46,869 bases of DNA, taken from NCBI GenBank assembly GCA_030685235.1, contig MU839283.1, forward strand, positions 1 to 46,869, written 5' to 3'. The notes under the pieces were generated by a model, which saw only the letters and a list, made by a program, of their open reading frames with translations, had not been told where the DNA came from and did not search any database. Position 1 is the first letter of the stretch; each line of letters opens with the position of its first letter. This document shows, in pieces, positions 34,233-44,822 of the stretch. The position numbers and the translations under genes were made by a program. The DNA is from Copromyces sp. CBS 386.78. Lineage: Eukaryota; Ascomycota; Sordariomycetes; Sordariales; Sordariaceae.

Positions 34233-34481
34233 TATTATAGGGTTAGACCTATAATATACTATACTACACTAACTATATATATACTATACCGACTAGAGCC
34301 TAGAGCTTTAGCTACGCACATATTATCGTTACGTACAACTTTACATACCCGCGGTCTAGTCTATAGGGCTCTCGCCTATATATAATTAGACCTCCGCGTA
34401 CACTTCCTTCTCTCCTCCTTTCTCCTTATATAACAACGCATATCTCATTATACCCCTACGGTGCTATCTCGCCCCGTAATA
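34233..34481 (+). repeat. 3' LTR of element E
   Basis: 249 bp, pairs with 24558-24806 and ends CGCCCCGTAATA. The right end retains GC bases (CTACGGTGCTATCTCGCCCC) that are RIPed in the 5' copy. Confidence 0.96.
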
Positions 34482-34794
34482 GTAGTATAAATACTTAGTT
34501 CCTAGAGCGCCGCCTCTAATGTTATATTTATATAGATTTAATAATTTGAGTAATAATATAGGGGGGGTTCTTTAGTACTTTGGGCAGTACTTATACGGCG
34601 GGTATTAGAATTAGGGTAGGTACGTATATTTTAGCTAGTAAGTATAGCGATTAGTATAATTGCTAGTATAATAGTAGGGATAGTAGTTATAGTGGCAGGA
34701 ACCGTATTAACCCTTTTAGTAGTAGATAATTAATTGGATTGATAATTCTAAATAGCTTTACGTAAAAGAGCGACGTAGATTTGGTAATGTATAC
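34482..34794 (-). pseudogene. Degenerate coding-like sequence X, part 2
   Basis: Continues 24320-24557 across the E insertion (34482-34486 is the GTAGT duplication). Heavily RIPed. On the minus strand it gives a Thr/Ile/Pro-rich broken frame. No family recognised. Confidence 0.4.
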
Positions 34795-35186
34795 GGTGTG
34801 TTGGGCGGCTGGGCGGCTTACTTAGCGTAAAAGTGGGTTTAGTCTACCTAGCGATCATTTTTAGTCTACCCAACTAACCTTTTCGATGCCAGCCGAGCTC
34901 CCTATGCTAGTACACTAGTAAAACCCCCTTGTTCAGCCACGCAGTTTACCTTGGCTGCAGGCGCTCCACCAGATGTGCTAAACTGCTTGTGTGGTAGTCA
35001 AATCCAATTTGAATGAGAAAAAGCGGTAGACCTCCAGACCTTCCGCTCTCTCCTCTCCCGTCCTTTCAATAGCATCAGCATCATCATTTCCAGCATATCG
35101 ATCCCTCCCTGTTGTTCGTGATCTCACAATAACCGAATGTTGTAAGCCTAAATAGGGATTCAAAATAGGTAATGGGGGATTTGCTT
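34795..35186. other. GC-richer, RIP-poor island
   Basis: About 390 bp with normal CpA frequency between RIPed stretches. It holds a 61-codon minus-strand open frame at 34978-35163 (starting MNPYLGLQHSVIVRSRTTGR) that I do not recognise; it could be a captured gene fragment or chance. The abrupt change in composition at about 34795 suggests an inserted or unduplicated segment that RIP ignored. Confidence 0.5.
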
Positions 35187-35188
35187 TA

Positions 35189-35588
35189 GGGCGTGTTTGG
35201 CAACCTGGAAATGGGCTTTCGGAAATTTCTTGGCAGTTGGGAAGTACAAAAGCTCAAAAAGGTTGCCAAAGTGGTCCGGGCGTAGTTCCGAAAGCATTTC
35301 CATTACTTCGAAGGTGCGGAAATCGACTTTCAGAAATTTCGCTCGCTAAAACTTTTTTAAACCAATTATAAAGCTCGTATCGAAGGAAGTGGAGTAAATT
35401 AACTGCCAAGCAATTTCCGAGTGAAAAATTAGCCTAGAAATCGCTAGAAATTATTAGAGGGTACAATTGAAAAGTGACTTTAGTAAAAAACTAACCCGAA
35501 TTCTTCGAAGTACCGCACACGGATTATATCCTCTAAATCCATTTCTAAGTCCATTTCCAAGTCCATTTCCAAGTTGCCAAACACGCCC
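35189..35588. mobile_element. MITE with 26-bp TIRs and TA target site
   Basis: 400 bp. The ends are GGGCGTGTTTGGCAACCTGG and its complement, with only one mismatch over 26 bp, flanked on both sides by TA (35187-35188 and 35589-35590). A TA duplication points to a Tc1/mariner-type mobilising transposase. No coding capacity. The inner part has several GGAAATGG units. Confidence 0.88.
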
Positions 35589-35591
35589 TAA

Positions 35592-35780
35592 TCGACCTGG
35601 AAATAGGCTTTCGGAAATGGGATTTCCGTGGAGCTAATTGGCCTATTCGGAAATGGATTTTAGCGGCAAATTCCGTTGAATTGTGGGTCTGCTGGTTCGT
35701 AGCTAAGACTATTTCCGAAGGCATTTCTAGAACCTATTCGAATATTCGGAAATCTAATTCCCGGAAATTTCTAGTATTAA
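35592..35780. repeat. Diverged echo of the MITE interior
   Basis: ACCTGGAAATAGGCTTTCGG at about 35596 repeats the left subterminal sequence of the adjacent MITE (35203-35222), followed by more TTCGGAAAT units. It may be a decayed, truncated second copy next to the intact one. Confidence 0.6.
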
Positions 35781-36480
35781 ATACGTAAGTCGACTAAATT
35801 ATTACGTAGATAAATATCGACTAGTATTTATTATTATAAAATCGTACTTTTCCCCCTAATTGTATATACTTTTTAATTTTTATATTCTCTTATAACAAAG
35901 TAAAACCTTTTTTTTTACTTTAAAATCTGCCTTCCTGATTCGTATAATAGAATAGCCGAATCCTAAAATAATGGTTCTTAGTTGGGGGATTCCTAATTAC
36001 TATTCTAGCTTAATTAATATACCCCCCCCCCCCTATTTAACTACCCTCTTCGCTTACCCTATCGATTTTTACTATAATTTTTTAGTCCTAATCTTTTTAA
36101 TAGGTTAATGTAGGGAAGGGCAAAATTAAAAAGAGAAATTAAGTATAGAAAAATAAGTAGGAAATTACCCTACTAACCTTATTAAAGGGCGCCGTCGATT
36201 AGAATTTTATTTTTTAAAACGGGTATAAAGAATAAGTATATAATAATATTATCAACAAAATAGTTAAGCGGTTTATTAACGGCCTTAATATTAATTAAGT
36301 ACGTAATAAAGTCGATTACTTTCGTTGTAAATAGCGTACTTGAATCTAATTTAAAAATATATATATATTTGGGTTCGGGTACAATTTTGAAATTAGTACT
36401 ATTATTACAACCGATAACGTTTAGGATATTATTATTAAAGTAAATATTAATTAGTATTAATAAATAATAAATAGGGACGA
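35781..36480. other. Unassigned RIPed sequence with a C12 run
   Basis: AT-rich, no LTR or TIR. A run of 12 C lies at 36022-36033. From about 36121 it may be the 5' part of sequence Y, but the frame is too broken to follow. Confidence 0.5.
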
Positions 36481-36489
36481 ATAATTAAT

Positions 36490-36787
36490 TAAGGGTTTAA
36501 AGGCGTATAAAAATATTACCAAATTTAAAAATAAGGGTTTAGCCTATTATAAGTTTATAGAGGAAGCCTTCGTAGGTAATTAAAATACTACAAGTAAGTA
36601 TATTAAAACCTTAAATACGTTATTAATTATTAGAGAAGTAATAATTACTCTACTTTTTAATTTCTTTACTTTTAATTTTGAAGACAATAAGGAGCTACCT
36701 ATCCTAATTTATATTCGCGATAGGAATAAGAGGAAGGTTCCCGCTACCGATTTTAATCCTAAGAAAAAAAAGAGGAAGAGTATAGGT
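36490..36787 (+). pseudogene. Degenerate coding-like sequence Y, part 1
   Basis: A plus-strand frame of about 95 codons with a single RIP-type stop. It reads FKNKGLAYYKFIEEAFVGN at about 36519, then TSKYIKTLNTLLIIREVIIT, and a basic cluster RNKRKVPATDFNPKKKKRKS before the C insertion. The basic run could be a nuclear localisation signal. It resumes in the same frame at 44825. I do not recognise the protein; a DNA-transposon protein is a guess. Confidence 0.5.
36783..36787. repeat. Target-site duplication of element C (left)
   Basis: TAGGT before the 5' LTR; repeated at 44823-44827. Confidence 0.95.
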
Positions 36788-37132
36788 TGTCACAGGGTTA
36801 TCTGTGACTAACTAACCGTCCCATATCGCTGCCTTCACTACGGCAATAGTTGCCGGGTTAATAGTATGCTCTAATTAACTGCAGAGACCCAATACAGCAC
36901 ATACGGCTGAACGTATCTAATATCTAACTAACTACAGTTATTAGCCTACCCCTATCGCCAAAGCTACACAAACTATACTAGCCTATAAGATGATTTATAG
37001 GACGACTAAACTATATAGGCTATATACTCACTATATATAAATAGTTATTAAAGCTCCCCTAAATAGCTTCTTCTTCTTCGTACAATTACAAATATCTTTA
37101 TAAATACCTAATATTCGCCTTGCCCTATAATA
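36788..37132 (+). repeat. 5' LTR of element C
   Basis: 345 bp, beginning TGTCACAGGGTTATCTGTGA (a hairpin with GTCACAG / CTGTGAC arms) and ending GCCCTATAATA. CTATATATAAATAG at about 37032 is a likely TATA box. The left half keeps most C:G pairs, the right half is RIPed. Confidence 0.97.
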
Positions 37133-37300
37133 ATTAATTATACTTAACTATTATACTACGAACGTATATTTTTTTTAACGTATATTATTTAATATAATTA
37201 AGCGACGTTACTAATCGTTAAAGAATAGGAGGCTACGAAGGCCCGAATCTAATTCCAAATAATAATAATATTATTATAGACGAAGGTATCCTCCTAAATA
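37133..37300 (+). other. Leader of element C
   Basis: Starts ATTAATTATACTTAAC, similar to the B leader start GTTAATTACACTTTTT, so the two may use the same kind of primer. The primer is not identifiable after RIP. Confidence 0.55.
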
Positions 37301-38925
37301 CCCTGTAATAAACCTAATTATTAAAATATATTATAAATAATAATATCGAAGTATTTAACGTACTAAATTATACTAACGAATTAAAAAATTTAAAAATACT
37401 AATAAAGAGTTTTAACCCCCCTACTAACGAAGAAATCTATTTAGTAACTTTAAACGGCCTCCTTCGTATTAATATAATTACGGTTCTTATTACAACCGTT
37501 ATTCAATATTTAACAAAGGTTAAACCTATTTACAACAGTACTTTTATTAATTCCTTCGGCCTAACTAAAGGAAAAGTATTTTAAATAATTATTAACCTTA
37601 TTACCCGAATAGTTAAAGTATTTAATTATTATTTTACTATTACTATTAAAGAATTTTAGAACTTTTAGTCTAAATTCTAATTTAAAAAAGAATAATACGC
37701 TAATATCTTCGACGAATATAAATAAATTTTAAAAGACTTTTATTAAATATAAAAATAATTTTATTAAATTTATATTGAATTTAATAATATATAAAGCTTC
37801 GCTTAGGAAGCGTAGGCTATTCTCGCTATAAATTAATAAAATTACTATACTACCTAAATTATTATAAATAATAGTACGGGTATAGTAGGGTACCGGAAGC
37901 CGCTATTCCCAGACCCTAAACCCTTTATAACTACCTAAAAGGATTATATTAAATATAATAAGGCGTATTTAATATAGAAGGGCCGTATCTTTTCTATTTA
38001 AACCCTAAATATTATTAAATTCCCTAATAAGAAGATTAAAATCGCTTATACGAATTACCTACTTAGCCCTAAAATAATTACTTTAATTAATAAAAATATT
38101 TAAAAAATCTTTATAAACTTTAATAATCCCGAAGTTTAATAATAGAAAATAAGTATTGAATTCCTATCCTTCTTAAATATTCGTTATAATAATACAGATT
38201 TACACTTAAATACCGCCCGTAAACTTAACAAATTTAAATAAGGAAACTATTTCTTTACCAACTACGAAATAGAATACATTAAAATTATTAACTGTTATAA
38301 TTTGAATAATATTATAAAAGTATACTATTTATAGAATAAAACCTCCTAGAAATTTCGTACTTCCTTTATTTATTAACGAACCCTCCTTACTAAAAATAAT
38401 TTTAAAGAATAATTATTATTCTACCGCGATTTTGCGTACAATATTAAAGATAACGATTATAAATCCAAATCCGCTACCGGTAAAACCTCTAATTTGAATT
38501 CCAATAATAATTTAGGAAAGACTATTAATAAAAGAAGCGATATTATAAATTTTAACGCTATTTATATTTTACGTACTATTTATAGTAACGTTATTAAGTA
38601 TTAGAATAAGAATAATTTATATTATAAATACGGAAAAGAAAAATATATTATAAGGAATTACTGTAATAGTATTAACTACGGTAATTACAACCCTTAAATT
38701 AATAATAAAGGGGGCCGAAGAAGTAATAGAAAAGGTTAAAATAGCCGAAAAAGAGGTAGAAGAAGCCGGGAAAGCGGAAATTCCAATTAAAATACTAGGA
38801 ATAGTAATAATAATAGTAATACTAATATTAACCCCTTAACGGCCGGCTAACGGGGGTATAGTAATAGTATAAATTTCTATACTATAAACGCCAGAAAAAA
38901 AGACAAAGGCGAAAAATATTACGAT
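37300..38925 (+). pseudogene. gag of element C, RIP-inactivated
   Basis: The plus-strand frame has RIP-type stops. The capsid-like part spans about 37380-38300. A degenerate zinc knuckle at about 38619-38664 reads YYKYGKEKYIIRNYC, with the C-x2-C-G-x3-H-x4-C spacing and Tyr replacing most Cys/His. A Gly/Arg/Lys-rich stretch (38700-38800) follows, as is usual for nucleocapsid tails. The MITE at 38931 sits at the gag end. No start codon survives. Confidence 0.8.
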
Positions 38926-38930
38926 AACTA

Positions 38931-39147
38931 TCACGGGGATGACACCGTTGGGGGTATGGTTGGATATACATAGTTGTACGAGGAAGGAAAGAAGGAGGAG
39001 GGAGGAGTGCGGTCTGGATATAGGGCAGGCTGTGCCGTGCCCTGGATCCGGGACCGAGGTCCACTGGTGCGTGCATGCGGTCCTATTGGCCAATGGCCAA
39101 TGGACTCGACCATGCAGTACCCAGTGCCATCACAGGTAATCCTGTGA
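38931..39147. mobile_element. 217-bp MITE-like insertion with TA target site in element C
   Basis: GC-rich and unRIPed between RIPed gag and pol. It is flanked by TA (38929-38930 and 39148-39149). The ends are TCACGGGGATGAC and, reverse-complemented, TCACAGGATTACC. The right end is also a perfect hairpin, ATCACAGG-TAAT-CCTGTGAT. Overlapping open frames on both strands (within 38836-39139) are an effect of its composition, not genes. Confidence 0.75.
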
Positions 39148-39874
39148 TAATAATAATATAAGTAATAATTAAAGAAATAATTAAACCCTATAAATAATTA
39201 CTTATAGCGGCGAAAAAGGTTTATAGGAAGAAAGAAAGAGCCGCTTAGAAATTTAGAAATAATTATTATTAATTTATTAAATAGTCTCTATTAAAATTTA
39301 TTATTCTTCTTTTTTTATTTATCCTTCGGACTATGTAAAATTTATTATATAATTTTCGTCGATAGCGGTTATATAATATTTATTTTTATCGACCGTTCTT
39401 TTATAAGGAAAAATAGATTCGCTATATTTAAATTCTTAGAACCTAAAAAACTAATTCTCGTTAATAGTATTATTAAAAAGCTTATTATTAAAGGATTTAT
39501 AGCGAACCTTTATATTAATTATTATTTGGAAAATATTATATTCCTAATTTATAATATTTCTCCTAATTACTCTATTATTTTAAGACTACCCTAATTTAGG
39601 AAATATAAACCGTATATTTTTTAAATAGAGAGGAAAGTTTAGTTTATTAATCGGTACGATAACTAATACTTTTTATCGGATTTCCCCGTTTCCTTATAAA
39701 ACGCCCCCAATATATAGAACCGCTCTCCTAGCAATTCGCGTCACTAATTTTATACGGCGATAATAAATAAACGGGATAAAAGAATATTATTAAATATCCT
39801 AAAGATATTAGGGCTTCTACTTAAGATAAATAATTATATTAGCCGGATAAAAAGCGGTCTAATAGATCGTTCGG

Positions 39875-40070
39875 TCCTAATCCCTACGGAAGGACTTATA
39901 CGCGGTGATATTCAGCCGCCGAAGCTACTACTTTATTAAAATTTATTAAAACATTAGATTTTAAAGGATTAATATTTAGTCCCTATAGAGGGACTTATAC
40001 GTAACGATATTTAACCGCCGAAGCTACTACTTCGCTAGAATTTAATAGAATATTAGATTTTAGGGGATCG
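39875..40070 (+). repeat. 99-bp tandem duplication in element C pol linker
   Basis: GGACTTATACG begins two successive copies at 39892 and 39991, a period of 99 bp (33 codons, in frame). Both share the block CCGCCGAAGCTACTACTT. Differences are mostly transitions, so the duplication predates RIP. Confidence 0.85.
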
Positions 40071-40132
40071 ACTATTGCTTTACTAAAGCCTAAGAGAATT
40101 CTAGAATTTAAAATATTATTCCGGGACTACCG

Positions 40133-40290
40133 ATAGGAATATCGATAGGACTACCGGTAGAGTAAATTACTATTATTAAAATTTAAAAGAATTTTAAAAT
40201 TTAGAATATTACCTTAGGACTACCGATAAAAATATCGATAAAATTACCGGTAAAGTAAATTACTATTATTAAAATCTAAAATTATTATTA
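40133..40290 (+). repeat. 83-bp tandem duplication in element C pol linker
   Basis: GGACTACCGATA with ACTATTATTAAAAT recurs with a period of 83 bp (40135 and 40218). Inside each unit ACTACCGAT-like and ATATCGATA-like short repeats recur. A period that is not a multiple of three would shift the frame unless compensated. Confidence 0.75.
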
Positions 40291-43200
40291 GAGGCCAATT
40301 CTAATTCTATACCGCTCCTATATTAATAAGAGCCTTGCTAAAATATACTAGGGCTATTACAATTTTAAGACTATATCCCTTATAATAGACCGGAGCGTAG
40401 CGATATTTAAATATTAGAATTATTATTAGAAAACGACTCTATTTCCGCTCCGCCCCCCTATTATAAACCTTGCGAAAGCCGCCTTAAAAGTAAAGCCTAT
40501 AACCTTTATAAATTTTATAAAGCTAATGAAAATTTTTATTTAAAATAAAAGGCGTAACCGCACCGCCGCAACCTCCTTTTATACTATTTTAAACTTCCCG
40601 TTAAAAGATTTACTAAAAACGTAGCCTTATTAAATTATAATATACTAGGATAAATAGTAGAACCTTTTATATTTACGCCGCTTTATAAAAAAGTAAAAGG
40701 TATAAGGAATTCCCCTAATACCATTTATCTAATTATAAAGCGGTTTAAAATAATCGAAAGATAAATTAACGTTTAGGATATACGTAATATTAATACTACC
40801 GCCTTTAATTTCCTATACGAAACGTATAATTTATAACACTATTTTACAAATTATACGGAAATCTACTAATTAACTACCTTCTACGAAACTAATATTTATA
40901 ACGACTTTATTAAAAAAATAGCTTAAAATATTATAAATAACAAAAGTAAATAATATAAGGACTGCTTTTTAAAACGCTTCTACGAATTTATTAACGTATA
41001 TATAGGGGATATAAACTAAAAAGAATTAACAGCCGTTAAAATCGCCTAAACTACTATTTTTATAGGCAACCTAAATATAAACGCGCTTATATACGAAGCT
41101 ATTATTATAAAAATTATAGAAGAAGACGTACTAACGTTCTATAAGAAAATTAACCGACCTTTAAAAACTGATAAAGAAATTAAATTCAAATTCCTATGCA
41201 AATATTAGAAAAAAATTAACGCTTTCTATACTAAAAAAGCGAATAAATTTCCGCCCTATCGAATATACAATTACAAAATCGAATTTACGCTAAGGGAAAA
41301 ACCGTTAAATGCCCACTACCGACCGGTTTTACCTATAAAAATAATTATTATTAAAAAATAAATCGATAGTTAATTAGAAAACAGTTTTATTAAACCTTCC
41401 TAATCCTAAATAGCCTTACCCTTATTCCTTATAAATAAATTTAGCAGGGGTATTCGTATTTATATCGATTACCGTAGTATTAATAACGTTATATTTAAAA
41501 TATAATACCCGCTTCTATTAATTAAGGAAATTTTTAATATTATTTACCGTATTAAAATTTTTACTAAGTTGGATATTATTACTACTTTTAACTAAATCCG
41601 TATTTAGGAAGGCTATAAATAATTAACTACTTTTATTATACGTTTTAATCTTTATAAATTATTAATCCTTCTTTTCGGCCTTTAAAATATATCTAGCACG
41701 TTCTAGAATTATATTAACGACGTACTATATAATATTTTAGATATTTACACAATAATATACCTAAATAACATCTTTATTTATTCCGAGAACGTAGAGGAAT
41801 ATACTACCTATATAAATGAAATCTTTAGAAAAATAATTAACGCTAACTTTCAATTAAATATCAATAAATACGAATTCGATATTACCCGTACAAAATATTT
41901 AGGCCTTTTTATTATATTAAGGGGTATAAAAATAAACCCTACGAAGGTAAAAACTATTATTAAATAGGAAGCCCTATAATTAAGACACTAGCTCTAAAGG
42001 TTTTTAGGATTTATAAATTTCTACCGGCGCTTTATTTAATACTTTTCGATTATAATTACTCTATTATATAATTTTACGAAGAAATTAGCCGAATAGCGTT
42101 AAATAAAAAACTATTAAAGAATTTTTAAAGAATTAAAAAAGGTTTTTACTACGGGTCCTATCCTTCGAATTTATAATTGGTCCTACCTAATTATAATCGA
42201 AATTAATATTTTTAATTAGGCTATATACGGTATATTATTTTAATATAATAATGAAAATATTTTACACCTAATTACTTATTTTTTATAAAAATATTCCGCT
42301 ATAGAATATAATTACGATATTTATAATAAAGAATTGCTTATAATTATTAAAACTTTAGAAGAATAGGGACTGGAATTATAAGGCGCCCAAAAACTATTTA
42401 AAATTCTAACCAATTATAAAAGCTTATAAACTTTTATAGAAAATAAGAAATTTACACCGTAATATATATAGTAATCTAATTTCCTATCTAAATTTAATTT
42501 CACTATTAAATATAGGCCGGGTATTCTCCAAGTCCGTCCTAATACCCTAAGTAAGAAATTAAAAGATATACCGAAGGATATAAACGACGACCGGTTAAAA
42601 ACCCGCTATAAAATACTTTTCGACCCCTCTATTTTCGTAAATTATATTTACGTTTACAAATTTAACTTAGAAGAATTATTTATAAATAAATTAGTGGACG
42701 CCAACTACTACAATTCAATTTTTTATTAAAATTTAGTAGCCGCCTTTATAGACGAAAACCGTCGAATATAACCTAAAATACTAAAGAAAAGTATAAGAAA
42801 AAAAGTTTTTATAAAATACTATATAATTAATAGTAAAGTATATTAACGTTCAACGCTTATAGTCGACCTAGAAAATATTGCGCTACAATTATATTTTATA
42901 TAAAAATATTACGAACTTATACTAGTAAATTATTAAAGCCGGGATAAACGTTTACTACACTCAATCGCTCATTTTACTAATTAAATATAAATAAAGCCGT
43001 TAGAGTTTATTATAAAGCCTACTTCCAATATATAAAAATAAAGTTATTACAACGTATATTAATAGGGCTTTTAAAACTTCTACTAATACTTTTCGCCTTA
43101 TAAAAGGATATCGTTATTAATTATATAACCCTTATAACGCCCTACGTTTAGGGAGGTTAAAAATATAAATATATTATTGTAATAGTAGACCGTTTAATAA

Positions 43201-44465
43201 AAATAAAATACTATATCCTAATTAAAATATTAATTATAAAAGAATTCGTTAATCGATTTATCGAAAAGATTTACGCCCTTTATAGCTTGCCGGATACTAT
43301 TATTTCTAATCGTAGTACCTAATTCGTTTTATAACTTTAGAAGGCTCTATTTAAAAGGTTAGGAATTATTTTAAAATTATTATCGGCTTTCTATAAAGAA
43401 ATTAATAATTAGATTAAGCGTATTAACGTTAAATTAGAACGTTTCCTTCGTACTTATATTAATTAAATTTAGGATAATTAAATCGATTATTTACCTTTAA
43501 TAGAATTTATAGGTAATAATATATATTTAAATAATACCGGCGTATCCCTATTCTTTGTAAATTATAATTTTTACTTTCGGATAGGAGTCGAACCCGCCCA
43601 ACTATACTTACTAAAGCTTTTTAAAGTATAGCGGGCGGAATACTTTAAAATTAACAAAATCGCCAACCGGTTTAGTATAATATTAAATAAAATTACCGCT
43701 ATAATTAAAAATAATTGAATATAGTATAAGGAAATTACTAACGAAAGATAGTCTAATATACTAAAATATTATATTAGGGATAAAATTTTATTTAATATAA
43801 TTAACTTCGTATCGGACCGCTCGTAAATTAAATTTACGCTACTATAGGAAGGGCCTTTCGAAATTGTGAAAGTAGATAGCTACTATATTATATTAAAGTT
43901 TCCTATTAATATAAAATATAGCCGTACTTTCTACGTTAATATAGTAAAACCTTAGAATTATTAAGGAATCTCCGGGCAAAATAATACTTAAAATATCCGA
44001 ATAAATAACGGGCGGATTATAAAAAAATAAATAACGCTAAAGACGTAGTCGAATAATTCTATAAAACTATTGACGATTGCCGCTTTAATATAGAAAATAA
44101 TAAATAAGAGTATTAAGTAATTTAGGGAAGCCCTTACAATTTTATTTAGCAATTATAGAAGGACGTAGAATATTATATCGACGACTTTAGAAAATTTTAT
44201 AATAATAACTTAAATATATTAATACTACTATAATAGATTATAGACGAAAAACGTCGCTATAAAGCTAAAAAGGCTTTAGAAAAGGCCGTTAGGACGGACT
44301 AGCCGCTGGGAAAAATAAGTATAATATTAGTAGTACGGCGATTACTACGTTACTAAAAGGGTAAAGTAGCGGCTTAAAAAGGAAAGTAAAAATAATATAA
44401 AAGGTAAATAATAAATATTATAGAAAAAATTAAAAAGGGAAATATTTTCACCCTAGGGGTATTTT

Positions 44466-44477
44466 AGGCGAGGGAAA
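44466..44477 (+). other. Polypurine tract of element C
   Basis: AGGCGAGGGAAA directly before the 3' LTR. Confidence 0.7.
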
Positions 44478-44822
44478 TATTATAGGGTTATTTATAATTA
44501 ACTAACCGTTTTATATTACTACCTTTACTATAATAATAATTACCGAGTTAATAGTATGCTTTAATTAGTTATAGAGACCTAGTATAGTAGATGCGGCTAA
44601 ACGTATTTAATATTTGATTAGCTACGGTTATTAGCCTACCCTTATCGTTAAGGCTATATAGACTATACTAGCCTATAGGATGATCCATAGGACGATTAGG
44701 CTGCACGGGCCATATGCTTACTATATATAGATGGCCATCAGGGCTCTCCTAGATAGCTTCCTCTTCCTCGTATAATTACGAATGTCTTTACAGATACCTA
44801 ACGTTCGCCTTGCCCCGTAATA
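44478..44822 (+). repeat. 3' LTR of element C
   Basis: 345 bp, pairs with 36788-37132. The right part (GGCTGCACGGGCCATATGC, ATGGCCATCAGGGCTC) is nearly unmutated, the left part heavily RIPed: the inverse of the 5' LTR. Confidence 0.97.

Larger units (their letters stand above)
24558..34481 (+). mobile_element. Element E: complete chromodomain-type Ty3/gypsy element with four nested TIR elements
   Basis: 9924 bp with 249-bp LTRs and an exact GTAGT duplication. After removal of four insertions (28261-28875, 29458-30119, 30923-31337, 32973-33718, each plus an 8-bp TSD) it is about 7.45 kb, normal for the group. Gag with a degenerate zinc knuckle, then pol ending in a chromodomain. RIP is heavy in E and weak in the inserted elements. 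Confidence 0.95.
39150..44465 (+). pseudogene. pol of element C (protease-RT-RNase H-integrase), RIP-inactivated
   Basis: The protease motif V-D-S-G is intact at 39358-39369. A linker with two tandem duplications follows (39875-40265). RT core GIRIYIDYRSINN starts near 41449; the catalytic box reads Y-L-N-N at 41758-41769 (both Asp now Asn). RNase H is at about 42195-42420 (EYNYDIYNKELL). The integrase core includes IVIVDRLIKIKYYILIKIL near 43174 and the Glu region near 43410. RT and integrase are in different frames; the change lies near 42950. The C-terminal part (44040-44330) is Lys/Glu-rich without a clear chromodomain. Confidence 0.88.
36788..44822 (+). mobile_element. Element C: complete Ty3/gypsy LTR retrotransposon inserted in sequence Y
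   Basis: 8035 bp with 345-bp LTRs and an exact TAGGT duplication; about 7.8 kb without the nested MITE. It has gag with a zinc knuckle, protease with an intact D-S-G, RT, RNase H and integrase. Its coding region is distinct from B, D and E. RIP is heavy in the interior. Confidence 0.96.

Noticed and set aside
38836..39139. Four overlapping open frames around 38.8-39.1 kb
   Set aside because: They lie mostly in the unRIPed 217-bp insertion and read it in different frames and strands; no conserved motif.
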